Positions 7,872-16,591 are shown, counted from the stretch's first letter. The stretch: 64,000 nucleotides of DNA from Embleya hyalina (GCF_003967355.1 NZ_BIFH01000013.1:62001-126000); one strand, 5' to 3'. The notes: a model not told the origin generated them from the sequence alone. Program-made: numbers and translations.

Positions 7872-8180
7872 CAGCGTTGTTCTCTCCTTCGCGGCCGGCG
7901 CGTGATCGGGGATCCGATGGGGAACGCGGCGGCGCATCGGAGGGTTGCCACACTTTATGCGAATATCACTCTTCGTAGCTTTTTTGACACATATGGACGA
8001 TCGTTCCGGTCGGCGGCGACGCCCCGCCGCGACCGCCGCCGAAGTCGGCCGACGGGCGCGCCGGGCACGGTGCCGGCGCGGTGCCGGCGACGCCCTCCCG
8101 CGTGGATCACCGTGAGCACCCTGGGTATCTGCTTGGCTACTGTGTGACGTGACAGGCGCGTCGTGATTCGGGAGGCAGCG
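7872..8180. other. Divergent promoter region (309 bp)
   Basis: No gene is seen. An AT-rich island at about 7950-8000 (with TATGCGAATATCA and a T-run) stands out in the GC-rich background and probably holds the promoter of the leftward surface-protein/sortase operon. TACTGT at 8138-8143 is a possible -10 for the rightward DUF3052 gene. Confidence 0.4.
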
Positions 8181-8594
8181 ATGAGCACAACCGAGTACGA
8201 GCAGACCAACCCCGCCGTCCGGCTGGACCTCGAACCCGGCCAGATCGTCCAGGAATTGGGCTACGACGACGACGTCGACCACGACCTCCGCGAGGGCATC
8301 GAGTGGCTGACCGGCCACGACCTCGTCGACGAGGACTACGACGACATCGCCGACGCCGTGCTGCTCTGGTTCCGCGCCGAGGACGGCGACCTCGCCGACA
8401 CGCTGCTCGACGTCGTCGGCCTGCTCCCTGAGGACGGCGCCGTCTGGCTGCTCACGCCCAGGGCCGGCCGGGACGGCGCGGGCGAGCCCGACGCGGTCGA
8501 GGACGCCGCGCGCAGCACCGGCCTGAGCCGGACCCCGGCCGTCGACGTCGGCCCGGACTGGGAAGCCACGCGGCTGGCCGTCACCGGGAAGTAG
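8181..8594 (+). CDS. DUF3052 family protein
   Basis: A 137-residue acidic cytoplasmic protein that matches the DUF3052 family along its whole length. The signature segments are NPAVRLDLEPGQIVQELGYD, DYDDIADAVLLWFR and GAVWLLTPRAGRDG. The ATG follows GGGAGG. The family is widespread in actinobacteria, single-domain and of unknown function. It is monocistronic here, with a promoter region upstream and a strong hairpin terminator downstream. Confidence 0.93.
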   Translation: MSTTEYEQTNPAVRLDLEPGQIVQELGYDDDVDHDLREGIEWLTGHDLVDEDYDDIADAVLLWFRAEDGDLADTLLDVVGLLPEDGAVWLLTPRAGRDGAGEPDAVEDAARSTGLSRTPAVDVGPDWEATRLAVTGK

Positions 8595-8614
8595 TCGTCC
8601 GGGTACCGATGCGC

Positions 8615-8645
8615 GGGTGTGGCGGACGAGCGGCCCGCCACACCC
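8615..8645 (+). terminator. Terminator of the DUF3052 gene
   Basis: Perfect 11-bp arms (GGGTGTGGCGG at 8615-8625 and its complement at 8635-8645) with a 9-nt loop, 20 bp past the stop. Confidence 0.8.
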
Positions 8646-8812
8646 CTTCGCAGGCGTAGCCGTACTCCACGACGGCGGGGGCGGTTCGGGGCCGCCCGTG
8701 ACGGGAACGGACCGAGGCACGAGCCGCGTGTGGGTGTGATCCGTACGACGGGCGAGCGCGCGCCGCGTTCGGAGCCTGCCACCAACAGCCTTTCCTGACA
8801 CCGGAGTTGCCG

Positions 8813-9412
8813 TTGTTGTTCACCGACGACGTACTGGCCGGGATCGCCGCCGGCGAAGTCGATTTGGCCTTCCGGCGGTGGCGGCGACCCTCGGTGCGGT
8901 CCGGCACCGTACTGCGTACCCGGGTCGGCGAACTGGAGATCGGCGACGTGACGGTGGTGCCGGAGGATCGGGTGACCGACCGGGACGCGCGTCGGGCGGG
9001 CTACGCCGGGCGGGCGGAGGCGTTGGCGGACCAGCGGCCCGGCGAGGACCGGCGGTTGTACCGGATCGAGGTCCGCCGCATCGGCGCGGACCCCCGGATC
9101 GGCCTGCGTGAGGACACCGACCTGTCCGCGGCCGACCTGGACGGGATCGTCGCGGGCCTGCGCCGGCTCGACGCGCGCGGCGGTCGCGGGCCCTGGACCA
9201 CCGAGGTGTTGGAACTGATCGACGCCAACCCGAGCGTGCGCGCCGCCGACCTGGCCCCCCGGGTCGATCGGGAGACCCCGCGCTTCAAGGCCGACGTGCG
9301 CAAACTCAAGGAACGCGGCCTTACCGAGAGCCTGGACACGGGCTATCGGCTCTCCCCGCGCGGTCGGCTGGTCCTGGACCGGTTGCGGGGGCGGGGGACG
9401 CCCGGCGGCTGA
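8813..9412 (+). CDS. ASCH-like domain protein with C-terminal winged helix
   Basis: A protein of about 199 residues. The N-terminal part (LLFTDDVLAGIAAGEVD, FRRWRRPSVRSGTVLRT, GELEIGDVTVV) resembles the ASCH/PUA-like fold, thought to bind RNA or nucleotides, with the conserved K/R-R-W-x-x pattern. The C-terminal ~75 residues (TEVLELIDANPSVRAADLA, FKADVRKLKERGLTESL, GYRLSPRGRLVL) form a winged-helix domain. The start is one of two clustered TTG codons; GGAG at 8803-8806 favours TTG 8813 (6 bp spacing) over the earlier TTG at 8807. Its function is unknown; a role in translation or RNA handling is a guess from the fold. It stands alone and is convergent with the XRE-cupin gene. Confidence 0.78.
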   Translation: MLFTDDVLAGIAAGEVDLAFRRWRRPSVRSGTVLRTRVGELEIGDVTVVPEDRVTDRDARRAGYAGRAEALADQRPGEDRRLYRIEVRRIGADPRIGLREDTDLSAADLDGIVAGLRRLDARGGRGPWTTEVLELIDANPSVRAADLAPRVDRETPRFKADVRKLKERGLTESLDTGYRLSPRGRLVLDRLRGRGTPGG

Positions 9413-9469
9413 TCCCGCGGTGGCCTCGCTCCGGGCCCGGACCTCGCCGCCGCCGCTCGGCGACCGTCG

Positions 9470-10072
9470 CTACTCGGGATCGGCGGCGGTGCGGGGCTTG
9501 GCGCGTACGTGCATACGTTCGCCCTGGCGGCCGAAGAGGCTGAGCACCTCGACCGGCCGTTCGTCCGCGCTGCTGAACCAGTGCGGGACCCGGGTCTCGA
9601 ACTCGGCGGCCTCGCCCGGGCCGAGGACCAGGTCGTGCCCGCCGAGGACGAGCCGCAGCCGGCCCTCCAGCACGTACAGCCACTCGTAGCCCTCGTGGGT
9701 ACGGAAGGTGGGCTCGGTGCCCCGGAACGGGATGATCATCTTGAACGCCTGGAGCGGGCCCGGGGTCCGGGTGAGGGGGATGAACGTACCGCCGCTGGGC
9801 AGCGGGTGCGGGTTCAGCCGGATCCGGGGATCGCCCACCTCCGGGGCGCCGACCAGATCGTCCAGCGGCACCCGGTACACGCCGGCCAGCGGCAGCAACA
9901 ACTCCAGCGTGGGTCGGCGTCGGCCGGACTCCAGTCGGGACAACGTGCTCTTGGAGATGCCGGTCGCCTCGGACAGCGCGGCGAGCGTGAGACCACGCTC
10001 GGCCCGCAGCCGCCGAAGGCGGGGCGCGACCTCGTCGAGGACCGCCCGGTAGGGGAGTGCGTCGTCCGTCAT
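9470..10072 (-). CDS. XRE-family regulator with C-terminal cupin domain
   Basis: A 200-residue transcription factor. An XRE helix-turn-helix fills residues 10-70 (LRRLRAERGLTLAALSEATG, GISKSTLSRLESGRRRPTLE). A cupin fold follows (about 105-185: FRTHEGYEWLYVLEGRL, LGPGEAAEFETRVPHWF) and would hold the ligand. The ATG at 10072 is preferred to an upstream one because the family starts close to the HTH. It is divergent, 78 bp apart, from an MFS efflux gene. A small palindrome in the gap could be the shared operator, so the usual model is repression of the pump until a ligand binds the cupin. Confidence 0.92.
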   Translation of the reverse strand: MTDDALPYRAVLDEVAPRLRRLRAERGLTLAALSEATGISKSTLSRLESGRRRPTLELLLPLAGVYRVPLDDLVGAPEVGDPRIRLNPHPLPSGGTFIPLTRTPGPLQAFKMIIPFRGTEPTFRTHEGYEWLYVLEGRLRLVLGGHDLVLGPGEAAEFETRVPHWFSSADERPVEVLSLFGRQGERMHVRAKPRTAADPE

Positions 10073-10103
10073 GCGGGCATTCCACCGTGCCGTCCCCATC
10101 TTG

Positions 10104-10119
10104 GCAACACGAGTTGCCG
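10104..10119. promoter_or_regulatory. Candidate operator between XRE-cupin and MFS genes
   Basis: GGCAAC-ACGA-GTTGCC is a perfect 6-bp inverted repeat with a 4-bp spacer in the 78-bp divergent gap. It is well placed for autoregulation and control of the pump. Inferred from position and symmetry only. Confidence 0.5.
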
Positions 10120-10150
10120 GTGCGGGAGAAGCCGGTGCAGCCTCCTCGCC

Positions 10151-11599
10151 ATGACCTCGAAGACTTCGCGGAATGCGCGGGTATCACACGATGTGCGGCC
10201 GGCCTCGGGCTCGGTGCGGTGGGCGCTCGCCGGGCTGTGCCTGACGATGCTGCTGTCCTCGTTGGGCACGAGCGTCGCCAATGTCGCGCTGCCGACGCTG
10301 GCGGACACGTTCTCCGCCTCCTTCGCCCGGGTCCAGTGGATCGTGCTGGCCTATCTCCTCGCCATCACCACCGTGATCGTCGGTGCCGGCCGGCTCGGCG
10401 ACCTGATCGGGCGCCGCCGGCTGCTCCTGGTCGGGATCGGCTTGTTCACCGGGGCCTCGGTGGTGTGCGGCCTGGCACCGACCCTGGAGACGCTGATCGC
10501 CGCCCGTGCCGCCCAAGGTCTGGGGGCGGCCGTGATGATGGCGCTCACCATGGCGTTCGTCGGCGAAACGGTGCCCAGGGAGCGGACCGGGAGCGCGATG
10601 GGGCTGCTCGGCACGATGTCCGCGATCGGCACCGCGCTCGGTCCGTCGCTCGGCGGCGCGCTGATCGCCGGGCCGGGGTGGCGGGCGATCTTCCTGGTCA
10701 ACGTGCCGTTGGGACTCCTGGCGCTGCCGGTGATCCACCGACACCTGCCCATCGACCGCCGCGAGCCCGGGGCCGACCGCCCCCGCTTCGACCACGTGGG
10801 CACGCTGCTGCTGGCCGGGACACTCGCCGCGTACGCCCTCGCGATGACCGTCGGGCGCGGCGGGTTCGGCGCGCTCAACGGGGCGCTGCTCGTGGCGGCC
10901 GGGCTCGGCGTCGCGCTGTTCGTGCGGACCGAGGCGCGGGCGGCGTCCCCGCTGATCCGGCCGGCGATGTTCCGCGAGCCGGCGCTGAGCGCGAGTCTGG
11001 CCACGAGTGCGCTGGTGTCGACGGTGATGATGGCCACGCTCGTGGTCGGGCCGTTCCACCTCGCGCGGGCACTCGGCCTCGGCGACGCGCTCGTCGGACT
11101 CGTCATGTCGGTCGGCCCGATCGTCGCCGCGCTCACCGGGATACCGGCCGGCCGGATCGCGGACCGCTTCGGCGCACACCGGATGACCGTCGTCGGGCTG
11201 ATCGCGATATCCGTCGGCGCGTTCGCCCTGGCGCTGACCTCGGGACACCTCGGACCGGCCGGCTACCTCGCCCCGATCGTGGTGACGACCGCCGGATACG
11301 CGGTGTTCCAGACCGCGAACAACACCGCCGTGATGGCCGACGTCCGGCCCGATCGACGCGGTGTGGTCTCCGGCATGCTCAACCTGTCGCGCAACCTCGG
11401 CCTGATCACGGGCACATCGGTGATGGGCGCGGTGTTCGCGCTCGCCTCGGGCACACACGACGTGTCCACGGCACGCCCCGACGCGGTGGCGGCCGGCACC
11501 CGGATCACGTTCGCCGTGGCGGGAGCCCTGATCGTCGCGGCGCTCGCCATCACGCTCCTCGCCCGGCGCTCCGCCGCGCGCCGCGCCCCGACGACGTGA
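10151..11599 (+). CDS. MFS transporter, DHA2-like drug:H+ antiporter
   Basis: A 482-residue transporter with about 14 predicted membrane helices. The DHA2 signatures are LGTSVANVALPTLADTF in helix 1, RLGDLIGRRRLLL in loop 2-3 (motif A), and GPSLGGALI in helix 5 (motif C, antiporter). Proton-driven export of amphipathic compounds across the cell membrane is expected. The ATG was chosen because it gives the usual short cytoplasmic N-terminus. It is divergent from and probably repressed by the XRE-cupin protein. The isonitrile cassette begins 188 bp downstream on the same strand, so a role in its export is possible, though a second MFS pump sits at the other end of that cassette. Confidence 0.92.
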   Translation: MTSKTSRNARVSHDVRPASGSVRWALAGLCLTMLLSSLGTSVANVALPTLADTFSASFARVQWIVLAYLLAITTVIVGAGRLGDLIGRRRLLLVGIGLFTGASVVCGLAPTLETLIAARAAQGLGAAVMMALTMAFVGETVPRERTGSAMGLLGTMSAIGTALGPSLGGALIAGPGWRAIFLVNVPLGLLALPVIHRHLPIDRREPGADRPRFDHVGTLLLAGTLAAYALAMTVGRGGFGALNGALLVAAGLGVALFVRTEARAASPLIRPAMFREPALSASLATSALVSTVMMATLVVGPFHLARALGLGDALVGLVMSVGPIVAALTGIPAGRIADRFGAHRMTVVGLIAISVGAFALALTSGHLGPAGYLAPIVVTTAGYAVFQTANNTAVMADVRPDRRGVVSGMLNLSRNLGLITGTSVMGAVFALASGTHDVSTARPDAVAAGTRITFAVAGALIVAALAITLLARRSAARRAPTT

Positions 11600-11660
11600 A
11601 CCCGGCCCGGGTGAACCCGACCGGGTGAGCCCAACCGTGTGAACCCGCCCGCGCGGCCCG

Positions 11661-11685
11661 GGAACTTTGTCGGTCGGGCGGACGA
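11661..11685 (+). promoter_or_regulatory. Possible ECF-sigma type promoter ahead of the isonitrile cassette
   Basis: GGAAC at 11661-11665 is followed 17 bp later by CGAC (11683-11686), the general look of an extracytoplasmic-function promoter, about 100 bp upstream of asnB. Weak by-eye evidence. Confidence 0.25.
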
Positions 11686-11786
11686 CTGCTCGGGTGGAAC
11701 GACGAGGGCGGGGGCGCCCCACCGGCGCCGGCGAACCCGCCCCGATCCCTCCGCCGCCGACGTCTCGACCGAAGGACGGATCACGC

Positions 11787-13628
11787 ATGTGTGGAATCGT
11801 CGGCTGGGTGTGCCTCCGGCCCGACGGGCGCCCGCTCCGCCCGGTCGTCGAGGCGATGACCTCGACCCTGACCCGGCGCGGCCCGGACGCGGGGGACGTA
11901 TGGACGGACGCACACGCGGCGTTCGGCCATCGACGCCTGGCCGTGCTCGACCTCGCGGGCGGTGCGCAGCCGATGCCGGATCGGCCCGAGGACCCCCGGG
12001 TGATCCTCGTGTACAGCGGCGAGGTGTACAACCACCACGAGCTGCGCGCCGAACTCCGCCGCGCCGGGCACGAGTTCCGCACCCGCAGCGATACCGAGAC
12101 AGTGCTCCGCGCCTACCTGGAGTGGGGCGAGGCATGCGCGGAACACCTGGAGGGGATGTACGCGTTCGCGATTCGGGACCTGCGGTACGACCGGCTGGTC
12201 CTGGTCCGCGACCGACTCGGCGTCAAGCCGCTGTACTGGGCACGGGTGCGCGACGGCATCGCCTTCGGCTCCGAACCCAAGGCCCTGTTCGCCCATCCCG
12301 AGATCGAACCGCGCGTGGACGCGGACGGACTGCGCGCGGCCTACGGACTGCTCTTCGACACCGGACCCACCGTCTGGACCGGGATCCGCGAACTCGAACC
12401 CGGCTCGATCCTGACCCTCGACCGCGCCGGCATCCGGGAACACCGGTACTGGCGACTGGCGGTGGGCGCACACCACGACGACCGCGACACCACCGTGGAA
12501 CGGGTGCGGGCCCTGGTCGAACACGCCGCCCGCAGCCAACTGGAGGCGGACGTGCCGGTGTGCAGCCTGCTGTCCGGCGGCCTGGACTCCACCGTGGTCA
12601 CCGCGCTGCTCGCCGACGAACTGCGGCGCCGCGAGGGCCCCGACGCCCGGATCCGCTCCTACGCCGTCGACTACACCGACCAGGCCGACACGTTCACCGC
12701 CGACATACTGCGCACCGGCCATGACACCCCGTACGCCGCCGAGGCGGGCCGGTTCATCGGCACCGAGCACGACACGGTGGTCCTGGACCCGCGTTCCCTG
12801 CTCGACCCGGAGCACCGACGCGCGGTCGTCGCCTGCCGCGACTCGCCGATCGGCGTCGGCGACATGGACACCTCGCTGTACCTGCTGTTCGGCGAGATCC
12901 GCCGGCACGCCACAGTCGCGCTGTCGGGGGAGGCGGCCGACGAAGTGTTCGGCGGCTACCCGTGGTTCCACAACCCCGCCGCGCGTGCCGCCGACACCTT
13001 CCCCTGGCTCCTGGTCACCGGTGACGATGCCGCGATGCCGCTGCATCCCGACGTCGCGCACACGCTGCGGATCGGCGAGTACCGGGCGGACACCTACCGC
13101 ACCGCGCTCGCCGCCGTCCCGCACGCGGGGCACGAGAGTGCCGAGGAGCATCGGCTGCGCGAACTGCGGCACCTGTCGCTGACCCGCTGGCTGCGCCAAC
13201 TCCTGCACCGCAAGGACCGGTTGAGCATGGCCCAGGGACTGGAGGTGCGGGTGCCCTACTGCGACCACCGCCTGGTCGAGTACGCCTACGACGTGCCGTG
13301 GTCGCTGCACTCCTTCGACGGTCGGGAGAAGAGCCTGCTGCGGGCCGCCGCCGGCGACACGCTGGCTCCGCGCTCGGTCCGGGAGCGGCCCAAGAACCAC
13401 TACCCGGCCACCCATCACCCCGACTACAACCGGGGATTGCAGGATCTGGCCCGAGACGCCCTCGACGGGCACGGCGGACGGGTCCGCGCGCTCGTCGACG
13501 AGACGGTGATCAAGTCCTGCCTCGACACGCCCGCGCACGAACTGCCGTGGGGACACCGGTTGCGCCTGGAACGGGTGGTCGACCTGGGCCTGTGGCTGGA
13601 CCTGTACCGACCGGAGATCACCATCTGA
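11787..13628 (+). CDS. asnB: AsnB-type glutamine-dependent amidotransferase (asparagine synthase)
   Basis: A 613-residue two-domain enzyme. The start is fixed by Cys2 (MCGIVGW), the N-terminal nucleophile that hydrolyses glutamine. The glutaminase domain (1-200) has RRGPDAG, GHRRLAVLDL and YSGEVYNH. The synthase domain has the ATP pyrophosphatase loop LSGGLDSTVV (near residue 265) and LSGEAADEVFGGYPW; both active sites look intact. GAAGGA lies 10 bp upstream. The family turns a carboxylate, classically aspartate, into a carboxamide through an acyl-adenylate. Here it heads a co-directional set with a P450 and an isonitrile synthase (gaps 78 and 127 bp), so it may amidate the isonitrile amino acid rather than serve primary asparagine synthesis. 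That role is inferred from context. Confidence 0.92.
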   Translation: MCGIVGWVCLRPDGRPLRPVVEAMTSTLTRRGPDAGDVWTDAHAAFGHRRLAVLDLAGGAQPMPDRPEDPRVILVYSGEVYNHHELRAELRRAGHEFRTRSDTETVLRAYLEWGEACAEHLEGMYAFAIRDLRYDRLVLVRDRLGVKPLYWARVRDGIAFGSEPKALFAHPEIEPRVDADGLRAAYGLLFDTGPTVWTGIRELEPGSILTLDRAGIREHRYWRLAVGAHHDDRDTTVERVRALVEHAARSQLEADVPVCSLLSGGLDSTVVTALLADELRRREGPDARIRSYAVDYTDQADTFTADILRTGHDTPYAAEAGRFIGTEHDTVVLDPRSLLDPEHRRAVVACRDSPIGVGDMDTSLYLLFGEIRRHATVALSGEAADEVFGGYPWFHNPAARAADTFPWLLVTGDDAAMPLHPDVAHTLRIGEYRADTYRTALAAVPHAGHESAEEHRLRELRHLSLTRWLRQLLHRKDRLSMAQGLEVRVPYCDHRLVEYAYDVPWSLHSFDGREKSLLRAAAGDTLAPRSVRERPKNHYPATHHPDYNRGLQDLARDALDGHGGRVRALVDETVIKSCLDTPAHELPWGHRLRLERVVDLGLWLDLYRPEITI

Positions 13629-13706
13629 GCCCCGATCGGCACCCGACCCGCACCGCCCGCCCTCGCACCGCACCGCCCCGCCCCGCACCGCCAGGAGACG
13701 CACCCC

Positions 13707-14978
13707 GTGACCCGGATCGAACCCGGTACGAACCACTCCGACCGCACCACGAACGACCCGCACGCCGTCGAGTTGTACGGGCGCGAGTACAAACGCGACC
13801 CCTACCCCCTCTACGCCAAGCTCCGCGACGCCGGCCCGATCCATCGGGTGCGCTTCCCCAGCGGGGTGGGCGCCTGGCTGGTCACGGGATACGAGGCGGC
13901 GCACGCCACGCTCAACGATCCCCGGCTGGGCAAGAACCACGACCTGGGCAACGACCGTTGGCGGGCCCTCGCCTCGATCATGCCCGAGCCGCAACACACC
14001 GAACTACAGGTGCATTTGCTCCACCAGGACCCGCCCAAGCACACCACCATGCGCCGCCTCGTCACCGACGCCTTCGCACCGCGCCGGGTCGACGCGCTGC
14101 GCCCCCGGATCCAGGAGATCGCCGACGACCTCGTCGACGCGATGCCGGCCGGCGGGGGAGCGGACCTCGTGGCCTGCTTCGCGGCCCGCTTCCCGTTCCG
14201 GGTGCTCGCCGAAGTCATCGGCCTACCCTCTGAGTTCGCGGCCCGGTTTCGGCGCGAGTGGTGCAAGGTGGTGCAGCCCGTCGGTCCCAGGGACCCGCGC
14301 CGGGCCGGGTACGAGGCGCTGCTGCGCGAACTCCAGGGCTACATCGCCGACCTGGTCGCCGACCGCCGGGCCGATCCGGCCGACGACGGCCTGCTCGGCC
14401 GACTGGTCGCCGCGCACACCGCCGGCGAGCTGACCCGGGCCGAGCTGGACTCGATGATCTTCCAACTCCTGGTCGCCGGACAGGAACCCGTGACCAACCA
14501 GATCAGCACCGCGCTGATCACCCTCCTGCGGCATCCGGGACATCTGGACCGGCTTCGCGAGGAACCGGCGCTCCTGCCCGCGGCCGTGGAGGAACTGCTG
14601 CGCTACGACAGTGCCTTCGAGCTCACCACCTGGCGCTTCCTCGCCGCGGACGACGACCTGCACGGCACCGCCGTGCCCGCCGGCGACTCGGTGATCGTCT
14701 CGCTGTGCGCGGCCAACCGGGACCCGAAACGTTTCCCCGACGCGGACACCCTCGACTTCGACCGCAGCCCCAACCCGCACCTCGCCTTCGGCCACGGCAT
14801 CCACTTCTGCCCGGCCGCCGCGCTGGCCCGGGTCGAACTCCGGGTCGCGCTCGGCACGCTGGTCGCCCGACTGCCGGGGTTGGCCCCGGCCGTCCCGCTC
14901 GACGACGTCGAGTGGATCCCCGCCGTGCTCGCGCGCGGCGTCGACGCGCTGCCGGTCACCTACACCGAGCGCGCCTGA
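13707..14978 (+). CDS. Cytochrome P450 with altered I-helix and heme loop
   Basis: A 423-residue bacterial class I P450. The GTG start has AGGAG about 9 bp upstream. ExxR is EELLR, and the heme loop FGHGIHFCPAAALAR places the ligand Cys at residue 368. Two signatures are unusual. The I-helix reads AGQEP (257-261), with Pro where the conserved oxygen-activating Thr usually sits. The position after Cys-x, normally Gly, is Ala (CPAA instead of CLGA). P450s without that Thr include phenol-coupling types such as CYP158A2. With AsnB and an isonitrile synthase on either side, oxidative coupling or tailoring of a tyrosine-derived isonitrile is a reasonable guess. A ferredoxin partner is not encoded nearby. 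Confidence 0.93.
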   Translation: MTRIEPGTNHSDRTTNDPHAVELYGREYKRDPYPLYAKLRDAGPIHRVRFPSGVGAWLVTGYEAAHATLNDPRLGKNHDLGNDRWRALASIMPEPQHTELQVHLLHQDPPKHTTMRRLVTDAFAPRRVDALRPRIQEIADDLVDAMPAGGGADLVACFAARFPFRVLAEVIGLPSEFAARFRREWCKVVQPVGPRDPRRAGYEALLRELQGYIADLVADRRADPADDGLLGRLVAAHTAGELTRAELDSMIFQLLVAGQEPVTNQISTALITLLRHPGHLDRLREEPALLPAAVEELLRYDSAFELTTWRFLAADDDLHGTAVPAGDSVIVSLCAANRDPKRFPDADTLDFDRSPNPHLAFGHGIHFCPAAALARVELRVALGTLVARLPGLAPAVPLDDVEWIPAVLARGVDALPVTYTERA

Positions 14979-15105
14979 CCACACCCCGTTCCCCGAACCT
15001 CCCCGTTCCACAGGCACTTTCGCGCCGCCTCGACCGCCCTCGTGCCGGGGTGGCCCGCCGCCGCGCCCACCGACCCGCCGTTCAGCCCCGTGGAGAACCG
15101 ACGCC

Positions 15106-16092
15106 ATGCACGCCATCGACCGCCGCGACCGCCCGGGTCCCGCGCAGACCGCCGCGGTCAGCGCCGCGATCCTGGAACTGCTCCTGCCGCACCGCCGTGC
15201 GGCGGAACGCGACCTCGACCCGGGCCGCGAATCGGTCGCCGACTTCCCCGAACAACTCGACCGGCTGGGCGACTTCGTCGCCCGGGGCGAGCCCGTCGTG
15301 TTCGCGCTGCCGGGCTTCCCCTGCAAATCGCCCAACCCCGCCAAGGTCCTGGGACATCTGCCCGACGAGGGCGAACGGCTGAGCCTGGCCTTCCTGGACG
15401 GGTTGTGCGCGTCGGTCGCCGCCGTACACCCGCCCGGCGCCCGGATGGTGATCTGCTCCGACGGCCACGTCTTCGCCGATCTCGTCCGGGTGCCGGACGC
15501 GCACGTCGACGCCTACACCGACGAACTGCGCGCCGTCATCGCCGACAACGACCTGGACCGGCTGAGCGTGTTCGACCTGCGCGACGTGCTCGGCGAGGAC
15601 CCGACCGGCCCGGTCGGCCCCCGCACGCACGAGGACAAACGTGCCTGGCTGCACGCGCGCCACGCCCCGACCCTGGCCGAGTTGCGCGCCCAGGTCCGTT
15701 CCGACGAGGACACGTTGCGGCTGTACCGGGGCATCACCCGGTTCCTGTTCGAGGACACCGCCGACTTCGCCGGCACCCGATCCGCGCTGCAACGCGACTG
15801 CCGCGCTCGTGCCTACGGCGTCATCCAGCGCAGCCGGGCGTGGAGCGACCTGATCGCCGAACACCACCCGCGCGCGGTACGCCTGTCCATCCATCCGCAG
15901 CGGCGCGGCGCCGACAAGTTCGGGATCCGTCTGCTGGACGCCCCCGACGTATGGGCCACCCCGTGGCATGCCACCGTGCTGCGCCGCCCCGACGGCCCCC
16001 CGCGCCTGCTGCACCGCGCCGAGGCCGCACGCCTGGGCACCCTGGTCCACCACCACGGCCGTCCCAGTCACTTCCACCAGGCGGCCCACTGA
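15106..16092 (+). CDS. Isonitrile (isocyanide) synthase, PvcA/IsnA/DIT1 family
   Basis: A 328-residue protein of the pyoverdine/dityrosine biosynthesis family. These enzymes convert the alpha-amine of L-Tyr or L-Trp to an isonitrile with ribulose 5-phosphate as the carbon donor. Hallmarks are FALPGFPCKSPNPAKVLG (about residues 65-82), the DGHVFADLVRVPD strand, the FDLRDVLGED segment, and the C-terminal basic HPQRRGADKFGIRL and WHATVL blocks. GGAG lies 10 bp before the ATG. No Fe/2-oxoglutarate oxygenase (PvcB/IsnB) is next to it, so the carboxylate may be kept. The upstream AsnB and P450 genes and the MarR/MFS pair downstream complete a compact cassette. The amino-acid substrate cannot be read from sequence by eye. 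Confidence 0.93.
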   Translation: MHAIDRRDRPGPAQTAAVSAAILELLLPHRRAAERDLDPGRESVADFPEQLDRLGDFVARGEPVVFALPGFPCKSPNPAKVLGHLPDEGERLSLAFLDGLCASVAAVHPPGARMVICSDGHVFADLVRVPDAHVDAYTDELRAVIADNDLDRLSVFDLRDVLGEDPTGPVGPRTHEDKRAWLHARHAPTLAELRAQVRSDEDTLRLYRGITRFLFEDTADFAGTRSALQRDCRARAYGVIQRSRAWSDLIAEHHPRAVRLSIHPQRRGADKFGIRLLDAPDVWATPWHATVLRRPDGPPRLLHRAEAARLGTLVHHHGRPSHFHQAAH

Positions 16093-16119
16093 GCGGCGGG
16101 CCACCCGGCCGTCGCCGGC

Positions 16120-16491
16120 TCAGACCAGGTGTTCGCCGAGTACGGCGAGTTGGGTCACCCGGGCCTGCTCGTGCAGGGCACGGCCCTTGTCGGTGGCGAT
16201 GACGAAGACGCCCCGGCGGTCGCTCTCGCACATCGCGCGCTGGACCAGGCCGCACTTCTCGAGGCGGTCCACGGCGCGCGAGGAGGCACTCTGGCTCAGG
16301 TGCAGATCGACGACGAGGTCGTGGATGCGGGACTTGCAGCCCTCCGCGTCGACCAGGCGATCGAGGACCTCGTAGTCGCTCATCGTGAGGCCGTGCCGGG
16401 CCTGAAGGGCGCGATCGAGTTCGTGCGCCACCCGGCTGTACTGCGACAACAGCTCGCGCCAGCTCTCGATCAGCGGGTCCTTCGTCTTCAT
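16120..16491 (-). CDS. MarR-family transcriptional regulator
   Basis: A 123-residue winged-helix regulator. The ATG giving MKTKDPLIESWRELL is preferred: it yields the usual MarR length, and further upstream the frame runs through an AT-rich operator-like region. The DNA-binding part covers about residues 35-100 (LTMSDYEVLDRLVDAEGCKS, LSQSASSRAVDRLEKCGLV, CESDRRGVFV), with the wing Arg residues in place. It converges on the isonitrile synthase gene and diverges from an MFS pump across a region with repeated elements. It most likely represses that pump until a small molecule binds. Confidence 0.92.
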   Translation of the reverse strand: MKTKDPLIESWRELLSQYSRVAHELDRALQARHGLTMSDYEVLDRLVDAEGCKSRIHDLVVDLHLSQSASSRAVDRLEKCGLVQRAMCESDRRGVFVIATDKGRALHEQARVTQLAVLGEHLV

Positions 16492-16521
16492 TTCGTCACG
16501 GTAGCGCCGTGCGACGTAACA

Positions 16522-16571
16522 TGCAAGCAAATTTATTGCACCCACATTTAATGCGTAGACATTCAATGCGT
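16522..16571. promoter_or_regulatory. AT-rich MarR/MFS operator region with repeats
   Basis: TGCAA (16522-16526) and TTGCA (16536-16540) form an inverted repeat. It is followed by two direct repeats ACATTTAATGCGT (16544-16556) and ACATTCAATGCGT (16559-16571). The block is strikingly AT-rich for this genome and lies in the 100-bp divergent gap, so it likely carries the MFS promoter and MarR sites. Repeats seen directly; function inferred. Confidence 0.65.
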
Positions 16572-16591
16572 GCGCATGTACGTTCTTGCCC

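Noticed and set aside
11781-13997. A 738-codon open frame opposite asnB and the P450
   Set aside because: It is an antisense shadow caused by high GC; no ribosome site or domain, and AsnB and P450 motifs are on the other strand.
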